NCBI GenBank assembly: GCA_965227335.1
Contig: CBDDFV010000001.1
Coordinates: forward strand, 248,001 to 312,000
Origin: CBDDFV01 sp965227335
GTDB lineage: Bacteria > Planctomycetota > Phycisphaerae > Phycisphaerales > SM1A02
DNA: 64,000 nt
Direction of reading: 5' to 3'
Numbering within the stretch: the stretch's first letter is position 1; each line of letters begins with the position of its first letter. Both the position numbers and the translations under genes were made by a program. The notes under the pieces were generated by a model. The model was not told the DNA's origin. It saw nothing but the letters and a program-made list of their open reading frames with translations, and ran no database searches. Below are positions 8,163-18,857 of this stretch, one piece after another.

Positions 8163-8968
8163 CGCCGGACGCCGCCGATCGCCCCGCCATGATCAGGCTC
8201 GAGGGCGTCTCGAAGCGCTTCCACGGCCCGCCGCCGGTCCACGCCGTGCGGCAGGTCTCCCTGACGGTGGCCGCCGGCGAACTCGCGGTGATCGTGGGCG
8301 AGTCGGGATCGGGCAAGACCACGACGCTCAAGATGATCAACCGGCTCGTCGAGTGCTCCGACGGCCGCATCGAGGTCGACGGCGCGTCCGTTGCTGACCG
8401 CGATCCGATTCCCTTGCGGCGTCGAATCGGCTACGTCTTTCAGGACATTGGTCTGTTCCCGCACTGGAGCGTGGCGCAGAACGTCGGCGTGACGCTCCGC
8501 CTGCTGGGATGGGACCGCGGGCGGATTGACGCCCGCGTGCGGGAGGTTCTGGGGCTGGTCGGTCTCGATCCCGATGTCTACGCCGCGCGGTCGCCGGCGT
8601 CGCTCTCGGGGGGGCAGGCCCAGCGAGTCGGCGTGGCTCGCGGGCTGGCGGCGGCGCCGTCGGTGCTGCTGATGGACGAACCCTTCGGCGCCCTGGATCC
8701 GGTGACCCGGTCGGAAGTGCAGACGGAGCTTCGCGCTCTGCAGCGCCGCCTGGAGCTGACCGTGGTGCTCGTGACGCACGACATGTCCGAAGCGCTCCTG
8801 CTCGCGGATCGGATCTTCGTCATGAAGGACGGCGAAGTCGTCGGGCACGGGACGCCGGCGGCGCTCCTCCGCGATCCGGCGCACCCGTACATCGCGACGC
8901 TGCTCGAAACGCCCCGCCGGCACGCGGCCCACCTGGCCGCCCTGATGAAGAGCGGGGGTGATTCATGA
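8159..8968 (+). CDS. ABC importer ATPase, OpuCA/ProV-like, without CBS domain
   Basis: The 269-residue ATPase has Walker A GESGSGKTT, Q-loop VFQDIGLFPHWSV, signature LSGGQAQRVGVAR, Walker B VLLMDEPFGALDP and the switch His in LVTHDMSEALLLADRI. The closest general class is the quaternary-amine uptake family (OpuCA/ProV), but the C-terminal CBS osmosensor pair of those about 380-400-residue proteins is absent. It energises the permease encoded next, which overlaps it by 4 bp (ATGA). The start ATG overlaps the methyltransferase stop. Confidence 0.9.
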   Translation: MTPDAADRPAMIRLEGVSKRFHGPPPVHAVRQVSLTVAAGELAVIVGESGSGKTTTLKMINRLVECSDGRIEVDGASVADRDPIPLRRRIGYVFQDIGLFPHWSVAQNVGVTLRLLGWDRGRIDARVREVLGLVGLDPDVYAARSPASLSGGQAQRVGVARGLAAAPSVLLMDEPFGALDPVTRSEVQTELRALQRRLELTVVLVTHDMSEALLLADRIFVMKDGEVVGHGTPAALLRDPAHPYIATLLETPRRHAAHLAALMKSGGDS

Positions 8969-10482
8969 GCGAACTGCCGTCGCTGCTCGCCGGCCACCTT
9001 CAACTGACGTTGACGGCGTTGGGCCTGGGGATCGCGCTGGGACTCGGCCTGTCGGTTCTGGCCCTGCGCGTCCGGGCCCTGGCGCCGCCGGTGCTCGGTC
9101 TCGCGAGCGTGATCCAGACCGCGCCGAGTCTGGCGATGCTGGCCCTGATCGTGGCGGCGTTCGGGCGGATCGGCTTCTGGCCCGCCGTGACCGCATTGAC
9201 GCTCTACAGCCTTCTCCCGGTCGTGCGCAACACCATCACCGGCGTGGACGGGGTCGATCCGGCGCTGATCGAAGCGGGACGGGGCGTGGGGATGACCGAG
9301 CGTCAGTTGCTTCTGCAAGTCCAGGCGCCGCTCGCAGCGCCGATGATCATCGCCGGCGTGCGCACGGGAACCGTCTGGGTGGTCGGGATCGCCACGCTGT
9401 CGACGCCGGTCGGCGCGCCGAGTCTCGGCAACTTCATCTTCGCCGGTCTGCAGACCCGCGACTGGGGGCTCGTCGCTCTGGGGTGCGTCTCGGCCGCGCT
9501 GCTCGCGCTGCTGCTCGATGCGCTCATCGGTCTGGGACAGCGCGCCGCGGCGCTTCGCAGCCGGTCGCTCGGCTGGTTCAGCGCGGCGGGCGTGGCGGCG
9601 GTCGTTGCGGGCGGTCTCGCCCCCGGCCTGATCGCCCGAACATCCGGCGACGATCGGCCCGTCGTCGTGGTCGGCGCGAAGACGTTCACGGAGCAGTTCG
9701 TTCTCGCCGAGACGCTCGCCTCCACGCTGGAGGCGGCGGGGTTTCGGGTGCAGACGCTGAAGAGCCTCGGTTCGACGGTCGTATTTGATGCGCTGGCCGC
9801 GAGTCAGATTGACGTCTACGTGGAGTACACCGGGACGATCTGGGCGAATCATCTTGATGATGATGCGCGGATCGGCGTCGATGCGGGCGATGGTCGGGCC
9901 GTGCTCGATCGCGTCGCGGCGTGGCTTAAGGCGGAGACCGGGGTCGTCCTGCTCGGTCCGGTCGGTTTCGAGAACACCTACGCGGTGGCGATCCCGCGCG
10001 ATCGCGCCGACGCGTTGAACGCAACGTCCATCGACGACCTGTTCGAAGACGCGCCGCGGATGAAGATCGGCGGTTCGCTCGAGTTCTTCGCCCGCCCGGA
10101 ATGGGCCGATCTGAAGGCGGCGTACGACGTGGTGTTCGCCGACGAGGTCGCGATGGATCCCGGGCTCATGTATGACGCGGTGCGGGCCGGCGAACTCGAC
10201 GTCATCGCCGCGTTTTCGACCGACGGCCGCATCGCCGCGTTCGACCTCGTGGTGCTGGACGATCCGCGCGGCGTGTTTCCGCCGTATGACGCGGTGATCC
10301 TGCTGAGTCCCGAGGCGGCGCAGGATGACGTGCTTCGCGCCGCGCTCGCTCCGCTCCTCGGGGCCGTCGATGACGATGCGATGCGCCGAGCGAACATGGC
10401 GGTCGACGTCAACGGGGCGTCGGTCGAGGACGCCGCGACGCAGCTTCAAGCCCACGTGCCGCCGATCCGGGATCGGAACTGA
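8965..10482 (+). CDS. ABC permease fused to its substrate-binding domain (OpuCB-OpuCC / EgtU-like)
   Basis: Residues 1-210 form a six-helix permease with the coupling-loop EAGRGVGMTERQLLLQVQAP. Residues 230-505 form a periplasmic binding domain of the glycine-betaine/choline type, with VGAKTFTEQFVLAE, LGSTVVFDAL and IDVYVEYTGTIW, the last holding the cage-like Tyr. Single-chain permease-binding proteins of about 505 residues are known for osmoprotectant importers and for the ergothioneine importer EgtU; sequence alone does not decide. Together with the CBS-less ATPase and a TetR-controlled methyltransferase, the cargo could be a methylated amine or thiol-betaine rather than an osmolyte. It ends just before a hairpin at 10485-10513. 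Confidence 0.88.
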   Translation: MSELPSLLAGHLQLTLTALGLGIALGLGLSVLALRVRALAPPVLGLASVIQTAPSLAMLALIVAAFGRIGFWPAVTALTLYSLLPVVRNTITGVDGVDPALIEAGRGVGMTERQLLLQVQAPLAAPMIIAGVRTGTVWVVGIATLSTPVGAPSLGNFIFAGLQTRDWGLVALGCVSAALLALLLDALIGLGQRAAALRSRSLGWFSAAGVAAVVAGGLAPGLIARTSGDDRPVVVVGAKTFTEQFVLAETLASTLEAAGFRVQTLKSLGSTVVFDALAASQIDVYVEYTGTIWANHLDDDARIGVDAGDGRAVLDRVAAWLKAETGVVLLGPVGFENTYAVAIPRDRADALNATSIDDLFEDAPRMKIGGSLEFFARPEWADLKAAYDVVFADEVAMDPGLMYDAVRAGELDVIAAFSTDGRIAAFDLVVLDDPRGVFPPYDAVILLSPEAAQDDVLRAALAPLLGAVDDDAMRRANMAVDVNGASVEDAATQLQAHVPPIRDRN

Positions 10483-10484
10483 CA

Positions 10485-10513
10485 ACGCCCGCCCGGTGAG
10501 GCCGGACGGGCGT
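10485..10513. terminator. hairpin between convergent genes
   Basis: ACGCCCG-c-CCGG pairs with CCGG-a-CGGGCGT across a TGAGG loop, leaving one mismatch. It sits between the stops of the permease gene (10482) and the convergent secreted-protein gene (10547) and could stop transcription from both sides. There is no long T-run. Confidence 0.5.
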
Positions 10514-10546
10514 CGTTCACATCACGAACGCAGGGAATGGCGGTGG

Positions 10547-12349
10547 TCAGTTGCGGTCGTCGGACGATCGCTCCTGGCGGGCCGGGAAGCTGAATTCGAA
10601 GCGGCTGCGCTGCGGCGCGGCGGGCAGTTGCGCCGCCTGTTCCGGCGTGAGGAGTGAGCGGAGCCGATCCACGAAGGCCTTTTCGCTTTCGCGTCGCTTC
10701 TCGAACACGGCGTCGATCGGATCCTCGGGGGCTTCGAACCGCATCGGTTCGCCCGGGGTGCGGTTGCGCATCCGGTTCATCATGTCGATGGTCCGCTGGT
10801 AGGCGCCCGGCTCTTCCTTGAGGATCACCTCGCGAAGACGTTGGTCGAAGCGGGCGCGGCTCGCGTCGTATTCGGCGCGGAGGGCGTCCGCCATGGCGCG
10901 GCTTTCGGGGTCGAGTTCGAGGTCGGTCGCGGCGTCGAAGACGCGTTCGGCGTAGGTGCGCCGGTGGATCCGCGGGAACATGGCCCGCTCCGCCGCGCGA
11001 TGGAACTCGTCCGCCAGCGCCGCGTCGCGTGACGCCATCGCCTCCGCCAGCTGGGCGGCGTAGGCGAGGTTGGTGTCACGGACGGCGGTCCGCAGCGAAC
11101 GGAAGCGATCGGCGACGCTTCGCCAGCGTTCGGTGTCGCCGGCCTGGGCGGCCGCGTCGATTTCCTGCAGCGACGCCGCGTGGGCCGCATCGCGGTTGAG
11201 CAGGGCTTCGTTGAGCGCCATCTCGTAGGCGTGGAGGCGATCGTTGAGCGTCTGCTCCCAGCTCGCTTCGGGCGCGACCTGTTCGAGCACCTGCAGGAGG
11301 TCCGTGCGTTCGCCGTTGAGCTGGCCCTTGGGCAGCAGCTTGACGCGGTTGAGCTTTCGTTCGAAGCCGGGCCATCGCTCGAGTTGCGGCTCGGTGAGGT
11401 TGATCTTGACGTTGGCGACGAACTCGCGGGTGAGGCGTTCTTTTTCGTAGCGGAACGTGTTGGCCTGCTCCTGCACGGCCTCGATCTGCTTCTTCATTTC
11501 CTCGGGATCCGGCGGGGTCCAGTCGTTCCCCTCGCCGGCGAGGAGTTCGAGGGGATCGCCGCCTTCGGCGAGCCGTTCCTCGAGCGCCTTCACCTGAGCC
11601 TGAATCTGTTCCTGGAGCGCTTCGATCATCTCGGGGGTCAGGCCGTCGCCATCCGCGGCGACTTCAATGGAAACGCCCGGTCCGTCGCCCGCCACGACCA
11701 CGCCGCCGTCGCCGGCCGGTCCGCCGCCGTCCGCTTCGCCGGAGACCGCCACTTCCAGACGGATCTCGGTCGGTCCGTCGCCGTCGCCGCCGCCGCCGCG
11801 GATGACGGGGGGCGGTCCGTCGCCGCGCGAGATCGCGATCATCGTGCGGACGGGTCCGCCGCCGGGACCGGCGTCGATGTCGACATCGACGGCGTCGCCG
11901 ACCCAGCCGCCGCCGCCGCCGTCCTGTTCGATGAGCCGACCCATCGGCCCGTTGGTGATGAACTCGACCGGCCCGCCGAACATGCCCGCCATCATGTGGT
12001 TCTCGGCCGCGGGAACGAGTTCGATCCACGCGGCGTCAAGCGCGTCGAGATAGTCCTGGTGCAGCGATTCGATGATGGGACGCTGCGGTTCCTCAAAGCG
12101 GAGATACTCATCCATGAGGACGATGTCGCGTCGAAGGAAATCCGGCGTCCGCAGGCCGCGCAGATCGAGCGGCGTCGTCGAGATGAACATCGCGTCGCCG
12201 CCGGGGCCGTCGCCGCTGGAGGCGATGATCATCTCCTGCGCGGCGGCGAGTCCGGCGCACAGGCCGGCCGCGACGAGTCCAAGCGCGGTCAGGCCGGGCG
12301 ATCGGCGCCGGCGGGGGGGTGAAGCGGCGGGGGAACGGTCAGGGTTCAT
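10547..12349 (-). CDS. secreted alpha-helical protein of unknown function
   Basis: The 600-residue product begins with a basic N-terminus and a hydrophobic helix ending in AAAQE (GLTALGLVAAGLCAGLAAAQ), a typical Sec signal peptide. Residues about 50-180 hold FLRRDIVLMDEYLRFEEPQR and a Gly/Asp-rich stretch of about 80 residues with many GDG and GGG runs. The remainder is highly charged and helical, likely coiled coil, with LTEPQLERWPGFERKLN and a C-terminal LLTPEQAAQLP. The last motif resembles the LTPEQ segments of CpxP/Spy-like periplasmic proteins, but no family is assigned. ATG 12349 is preceded by GAGAGGATGACCAC; an upstream TTG is rejected. Confidence 0.7.
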   Translation of the reverse strand: MNPDRSPAASPPRRRRSPGLTALGLVAAGLCAGLAAAQEMIIASSGDGPGGDAMFISTTPLDLRGLRTPDFLRRDIVLMDEYLRFEEPQRPIIESLHQDYLDALDAAWIELVPAAENHMMAGMFGGPVEFITNGPMGRLIEQDGGGGGWVGDAVDVDIDAGPGGGPVRTMIAISRGDGPPPVIRGGGGDGDGPTEIRLEVAVSGEADGGGPAGDGGVVVAGDGPGVSIEVAADGDGLTPEMIEALQEQIQAQVKALEERLAEGGDPLELLAGEGNDWTPPDPEEMKKQIEAVQEQANTFRYEKERLTREFVANVKINLTEPQLERWPGFERKLNRVKLLPKGQLNGERTDLLQVLEQVAPEASWEQTLNDRLHAYEMALNEALLNRDAAHAASLQEIDAAAQAGDTERWRSVADRFRSLRTAVRDTNLAYAAQLAEAMASRDAALADEFHRAAERAMFPRIHRRTYAERVFDAATDLELDPESRAMADALRAEYDASRARFDQRLREVILKEEPGAYQRTIDMMNRMRNRTPGEPMRFEAPEDPIDAVFEKRRESEKAFVDRLRSLLTPEQAAQLPAAPQRSRFEFSFPARQERSSDDRN

Positions 12350-12692
12350 GTGGTCATCCTCTCTCGTGAGGGTCTTCAATCGTCGTGTCTCGATCAGGCC
12401 GCGGGGGCTTCCGCTCGGGGTCGCGGCGGAGGCCGGGCCCGGCGGGGTTCCCGGACGCGGTCCGAGGAAGGAGCGTCCAGCGTACTCAGATGCGGTCGGG
12501 GTCCGGCTGTGTCAGCAATTCGGCGGGTCAGGGGGAGGGATTTCGCGGGGAATGGTGGATCTGGGGGGGTGATCTCAAGTCGACGCCGACCCGCGACGAT
12601 GATCAGAAGCAAGGCTGTCCGTGTCGGCGTCATGGTTCGACTGAGGACAGGGTCCGAGAAAACCCCTCTTGAGGCCGCCGACGGTCGGGAGC
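12350..12692. other. 343-bp intergenic region with one stem-forming inverted repeat
   Basis: The gap between two divergent genes holds no credible gene. GACGCCGAC at 12582-12590 can pair with GTCGGCGTC at 12623-12631 across a 32-nt loop, upstream of the HDOD-GGDEF gene. No known riboswitch consensus was recognised in it. Confidence 0.5.
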
Positions 12693-14744
<2,052 letters not shown>

Positions 14745-14765
14745 GCCGCCGTCGCCCCCGCGTCA

Positions 14766-15779
14766 TCAATCCTGCTCCGCCATCATCCGGATCATGTCGA
14801 CGCAGCGGTTCGCATAGCCCCATTCATTGTCGTACCACGAAACGATCTTGAAGAAGCGGTCGTTGAGTTCAATGCCCGCTCCGGCGTCGTAGATCGAGCT
14901 GTGGGGGTCGGAGACGAAGTCCGACGACACCACGTCGTCCTCGGTGTACGCGAGCACGCCCGACATCGGGCCCGCCGCCGCCGCCTTCATCGCCTCGTTG
15001 ATCTCCGACAGACTCGTCGCCCGACCGGGACGGAACGTGAGGTCGACGCACGACACGTCCGCCGTCGGCACGCGGAACGACATCCCCGTCAGCTTGCCCT
15101 GCACCTCGGGGATGCAGAGCCCCACGGCCTTCGCGGCGCCGGTCGACGCGGGGATGATGTTCATGTAGCCGTTCCGACCGCCCCGGAAGTCCTTCTTCGA
15201 CGGCCCGTCCTGCGTCGGCTGCGTCGCGGTCACCGCGTGCACCGTCGTCATCAGGCCCTCCTCCAGACCGAAGGTGTCGTTGATCACCTTCGCGATCGGG
15301 GCCAGGCAGTTCGTCGTGCACGAAGCGTTCGAGATGATGTGATCGCGGGACGGGTCGTACTGCTCGTGGTTCACTTTGTACGCGAGCGTCTTGATCTGGT
15401 CCGGCGTCTTCGTCGGAGCGGAGATCAGCACCCGCTTCGCCCCGCCCGCCAGGTGCTTGCTCGCATCCGGATGGGCGGTGAACAGGCCGGTGGATTCGAT
15501 GACGTAGTCAACGCCCATGTCGCCCCACGGGAGCGAGGCGGGATCACGCTCGGCCATGCAGATCGTCTTCACGCCGTTCACGGAGAAGCCGTCGTCGTGC
15601 GCCTCGACCGTTCCGTGCGCACGCCCGTGCATCGTGTCGTACTTCAGGAGGTACGCCAGGTTGTCAGCGGGGACGAGGTCGTTGACGAGCTTGATCTCGA
15701 TGCCGCCCTGCTCGGTCGCGATGCGATGCACGAGGCGACCGATGCGTCCGAAACCGTTGATGCCGAGCGTGATGGCCAT
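14766..15779 (-). CDS. gap: glyceraldehyde-3-phosphate dehydrogenase, type I
   Basis: GAPDH interconverts glyceraldehyde 3-phosphate and 1,3-bisphosphoglycerate. The 337-residue product starts ITLGINGFGRIGRLVHR (NAD-binding) and contains the active-site Cys in ISNASCTTNCLAP, the phosphate-binding HAVTATQPTQDGPS segment, and the C-terminal SWYDNEWGYANR helix; all are intact. ATG 15779 gives the standard GAPDH N-terminus, and AGGAGGG lies about 9 nt upstream. It is a single gene without pgk or tpi nearby, converging with the HDOD protein gene. Confidence 0.96.
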   Translation of the reverse strand: MAITLGINGFGRIGRLVHRIATEQGGIEIKLVNDLVPADNLAYLLKYDTMHGRAHGTVEAHDDGFSVNGVKTICMAERDPASLPWGDMGVDYVIESTGLFTAHPDASKHLAGGAKRVLISAPTKTPDQIKTLAYKVNHEQYDPSRDHIISNASCTTNCLAPIAKVINDTFGLEEGLMTTVHAVTATQPTQDGPSKKDFRGGRNGYMNIIPASTGAAKAVGLCIPEVQGKLTGMSFRVPTADVSCVDLTFRPGRATSLSEINEAMKAAAAGPMSGVLAYTEDDVVSSDFVSDPHSSIYDAGAGIELNDRFFKIVSWYDNEWGYANRCVDMIRMMAEQD

Positions 15780-15920
15780 GGCGGGGCGCCCTCCTGGGTC
15801 TGGAGACGCGCGGCCGCGGGGCAGCGCGGCGGCGTCGGGGGGTCGGAAAGCACACAGGCTAGGACGAACCCCCCGGGTGATCAAACCACGCTCGCCGTCC
15901 ACGAAGATCGTCCATGCACA

Positions 15921-15950
15921 CCGCCCCCCGGCGATGACGCCAGGGGGCGG
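15921..15950 (-). terminator. hairpin downstream of the BNR protein gene
   Basis: CCGCCCCC at 15921-15928 can pair with GGGGGCGG at 15943-15950, reinforced by an inner GGCG/CGCC pair around ATGA. It lies about 50 bp past the stop at 15999 on the minus strand. No T-run follows, so it may be Rho-assisted. Confidence 0.4.
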
Positions 15951-15998
15951 AACGTGGTCTTCAGGGGATCATCACGCAGTCGTCCGGGCGAGGGCGGC

Positions 15999-17495
15999 TC
16001 AGTCGTCCCACGCCGCGAGCAGGATCGCCAGATCCTCCGGTCCGACCTCGCCGTCGCCGTTGAGGTCCGCCGGTCCGTCGCCGCCCCACGCCGCGAGGAG
16101 GATCGCGAGGTCGGCGGGACCGACCACGCCGTCGCCGTCGAGATCGGGATCGGGCTCGCCGCCGGGAATCTGGATCACGTGGGAGTAGACGTCGGGGTCG
16201 CCGTCGGAGGTGTCCGGATAGAAGGGGTACGCGCGGTCGCCGGCCACGGCCATGCCGAGGTAGTCGCCCATGAACTGGTTGGGCCGATCGAGCCCGTCGT
16301 TCTCGCTGTTCCACGAGTTCGGCGTCAGCCGGGCTTCGAACCACGACGCGCCCTGGTCCGCGGAGTACAGGTAGTACGCGTCGAAGAAGGCGTTGACGAC
16401 GTCGTCGTCCTGCACGGTGTTGCGGGAGTCGAGGAATACGATGTGGATGCCGCCGTCGTCATCGACCTCGAGCCACGGGAAGAACTGGTCGCCGGGACGC
16501 GGGAAGCCGTCGCCGTTGATGACGACGGGATCGGTCCAGGTGTCGCCCTGGTCGGTCGACTTCGTGAAGTAGAGGTCGACGTTGGAGTTGCCGAACACGA
16601 CGTTGGTCGTGTCGAAGTAGACGCAGTAGAGATCGCCGGTGGTCTGGTCGACGTCGAGGTAGTTGATCGCGGGGACGCGGAAGGTGCCGGGGAATCGCGA
16701 GCCGCTCTGCGTGCCCCAGACATCCATGCGGGTGGCGATGGTGATGTTCTGGAAGCTGGCGCCGCCGTTCAGACTGCGCTGCATCTTGACGCCGTCGTCG
16801 CCGTCCCAGTAGGCGATGTAGAGTTCGCCGTCGGGACCGACGCGGGGCAGGAAGCCGACGCCGCCGCCGAGCGAGGTCGGGTTCGTCCACGTTTCACCCA
16901 TGTCGTCCGACCAGATCACGCCGAAGTTGTACGCGATGTAGAGACGCGTGCTGTCCGGATCGCCGGGGCGCGGCCCGGCCGCCATCCAGCCCTTGTCGAT
17001 GCCGCCGCCCGTATCCGCCATCACCGGCGGCTCGAAGTCCGTCTCGCCCGCGTCCAGCCGCGCAACGAACAGACCGCCGTTGCCCGAGAACGCAATGCCG
17101 CCCGCCCACAGGGCGCCGGTGCGATCGCAGAACGCAGTCATCGGGTCGCCTTCGACCGTGGTCTGGTTCGGGGCCGGCGGGCGCAGCAGGAAGTCGCTCC
17201 ACGTCGCGCCGCCGTCGAACGAAATCGTGAACGCGCAACGGATGATCTCGTTGAAGCCCGAGTCGCGCCAGTCGTTCCAGCCGCCGATCACGACGTCGGG
17301 GTTCACCGCCGAGGCGGCGCCGGTCGTTTCGTTCGACGCGGCGTCGCCGCCGAAATCGACGAGGACCGGAGGGCCGATCACGGGATCGCCGCCGGCGGAG
17401 ACGAGCGCGGTCACGCTCGCCGCGAGCATCACGCCCGCGCGGCGGACAACAGAGGAAGACCTTCGAGCGGGACCGCCGCGGTGGGGTGAACGCAT
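15999..17495 (-). CDS. secreted BNR/sialidase-like propeller protein with dockerin-type tail
   Basis: A signal peptide (residues about 17-35, RAGVMLAASVTALVSA) leads into about 400 residues with Asp-box motifs (SFDGGATWSDF, SDDMGETWT, STDQGDTWTD, SADQGASWFEA), the hallmark of sialidase-type beta-propellers. The catalytic Arg triad of true sialidases cannot be recognised, so hydrolase activity is not claimed. The C-terminus carries two calcium-loop repeats (DLDGDGVVGPADLAILLAAW, DLNGDGEVGPEDLAILLAAW). GGAGG is 7 nt before the ATG at 17495. The gene stands alone. Confidence 0.82.
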   Translation of the reverse strand: MRSPHRGGPARRSSSVVRRAGVMLAASVTALVSAGGDPVIGPPVLVDFGGDAASNETTGAASAVNPDVVIGGWNDWRDSGFNEIIRCAFTISFDGGATWSDFLLRPPAPNQTTVEGDPMTAFCDRTGALWAGGIAFSGNGGLFVARLDAGETDFEPPVMADTGGGIDKGWMAAGPRPGDPDSTRLYIAYNFGVIWSDDMGETWTNPTSLGGGVGFLPRVGPDGELYIAYWDGDDGVKMQRSLNGGASFQNITIATRMDVWGTQSGSRFPGTFRVPAINYLDVDQTTGDLYCVYFDTTNVVFGNSNVDLYFTKSTDQGDTWTDPVVINGDGFPRPGDQFFPWLEVDDDGGIHIVFLDSRNTVQDDDVVNAFFDAYYLYSADQGASWFEARLTPNSWNSENDGLDRPNQFMGDYLGMAVAGDRAYPFYPDTSDGDPDVYSHVIQIPGGEPDPDLDGDGVVGPADLAILLAAWGGDGPADLNGDGEVGPEDLAILLAAWDD

Positions 17496-17589
17496 GCCGA
17501 ACCTCCGGGGAGTGGGGCGAATGGGAACTCGTTGAGTTTACGGAGCTTTCGTCGGAAAGACCATCATTCTCTCCCGGCGTCGAGGGCGG

Positions 17590-17595
17590 TACAAT
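17590..17595 (+). promoter_or_regulatory. putative -10 box of the TPR lipoprotein gene
   Basis: TACAAT is followed by a 38-nt leader containing AGGAG at 17621-17625, 8 nt before the ATG. This is a leadered, Shine-Dalgarno type start. Confidence 0.4.
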
Positions 17596-17633
17596 ACGCC
17601 GCGATTTCGCCCGAGCCCTGAGGAGACCCTCTC

Positions 17634-18386
17634 ATGATCCGCGTCCCGACCCCCGCCGCGCTCCGTCCCGCCGCCCCCGGACTCCTCTTCGCCTCGATCG
17701 TGCTGATCGCGGGCTGCGCGAGTCAGGATCACAGTGGTCCCGCGGCGACCGCTCCCGCCACGCAGTCCGCGCTGACCATCCCCGCTCCGGACGTCGCCCC
17801 CGCGGTGTCGCCGATGAGCGAACGGGATGTGCGTCGGCAGGCCGAGTACGCCTCGGCGATCGAAGGCGTGGACTTCGCGGGCGAGCAGGCGCGTGTCACC
17901 GACGGGCTCGCCGGAACCGCCGCGGATCGCGCCGAGACGCTGGCGGAGGCCGAAGCGGCGGTGATCACCGGACGAGAGACGGACGCGATCGCGGCGTACG
18001 TCAGGGCGTTGCGGATGGACGCCGCCGACGCCGACGCCTGGGCCGCGCTCGCCCACACCCTCGCCCTCAAAGGCAAACTTGACGCGTCATTTGCGTCGTA
18101 CAACGCGGCGGTCGAACTGGCCCCGGCCGACGCCGATCTCCGCTTCGACCTCGCTATGAAGCGCATCTGGACCGGCGACCGGCCGTCGGCGATCGCGGCG
18201 TTCGAGGACGTCCTCGCGCTCGATCCGCAGCACGGACGCGCGCACGTCCGTCTCGCCGTTCTGCATTATTATGAAGGCGATCTGGAGCGGTCCCGTCGTC
18301 ACGTGGACGCGGCGAACCGGGCGGGCGTCGCGCCGCCGCCCCAGTTCCTGACGCTGCTCGCCGGGGCGGAAGCCGCGGGCGGCTGA
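17634..18386 (+). CDS. TPR-repeat lipoprotein
   Basis: The 250-residue product has a lipoprotein signal peptide with lipobox LIAGC (Cys28), so it should be anchored to a membrane. Residues about 100-215 contain at least three tetratricopeptide repeats: DAIAAYVRALRMDAADADAW, LDASFASYNAAVELAPADAD and AIAAFEDVLALDPQHGRAHV. Such proteins are assembly scaffolds; no partner is evident. AGGAG lies 8 nt upstream of the ATG. The Rieske ferredoxin gene follows 50 bp downstream in the same direction and may be cotranscribed. Confidence 0.85.
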   Translation: MIRVPTPAALRPAAPGLLFASIVLIAGCASQDHSGPAATAPATQSALTIPAPDVAPAVSPMSERDVRRQAEYASAIEGVDFAGEQARVTDGLAGTAADRAETLAEAEAAVITGRETDAIAAYVRALRMDAADADAWAALAHTLALKGKLDASFASYNAAVELAPADADLRFDLAMKRIWTGDRPSAIAAFEDVLALDPQHGRAHVRLAVLHYYEGDLERSRRHVDAANRAGVAPPPQFLTLLAGAEAAGG

Positions 18387-18436
18387 TCGTTTCTGCTTCT
18401 TCGCCTGTCGCGGTGATCGCGGGGGGATTCGGAATC

Positions 18437-18751
18437 ATGTCCAGCTATGTCGCCGTCGCCCGGGTCGATCAGTTCACCGACACCGACCGTCTCGCCGTCG
18501 AAGTCGACGGTCGGCGGATCGGCGTGTTTCGTCTCGGCGACACCTTCTACGCGATCGACGAGATGTGCACGCACGCCGACGCGTCGTTGTGTGAGGGGGA
18601 CATCGTGGGGGGCGAGGTGATGTGTCCGCTGCACATGGCGACGTTCGATCTCGCCACCGGCGCCTGCACGGGACCGCCGGCCACCGAGGATGTGGCGACG
18701 TACCCCGTGCGGGTGACGGAAGACGGCGCGATCGAAGTCGCGGTCAGCTAG
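18437..18751 (+). CDS. Rieske-type [2Fe-2S] ferredoxin
   Basis: The 104-residue soluble protein has the Rieske ligand pairs Cys44/His46 (MCTHADASL) and Cys63/His66 (MCPLHMATFDL). The length and the GPP/PATEDVATYPVRV ending match small ferredoxins of the bphA3/NirD-like type that deliver electrons to oxygenases. No oxygenase or ferredoxin reductase is adjacent, so the partner is unknown. ATG 18437 is chosen over an upstream in-frame start because of fit to family N-termini. Confidence 0.9.
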   Translation: MSSYVAVARVDQFTDTDRLAVEVDGRRIGVFRLGDTFYAIDEMCTHADASLCEGDIVGGEVMCPLHMATFDLATGACTGPPATEDVATYPVRVTEDGAIEVAVS

Positions 18752-18783
18752 AGCAACCCCGGCCCATGCGTTGCGGCCGATGA

Positions 18784-18845
18784 ACTGGCCGCGACGTGCA
18801 GGAAGCGAGCGTGCGGCTGGCCCGCCGCGACGGAGCGGGGAAGAC
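18784..18845. repeat. copy 1 of a ~60-bp dispersed repeat
   Basis: The segment around AAGCGAGCGTGCGGCTGGCC recurs with substitutions at 45646-45712 in the same orientation. Nearly all bases match over the 20-bp core, with looser similarity on both sides. Both copies are intergenic. Confidence 0.5.
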
Positions 18846-18857
18846 CAGTCCGGCGGA

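Noticed and set aside
14901..17489. Long plus-strand open frame opposite gap and the BNR protein
   Set aside because: It is the antisense shadow of two clearly real minus-strand genes; its composition is Arg/Val/Asp-rich without any domain.
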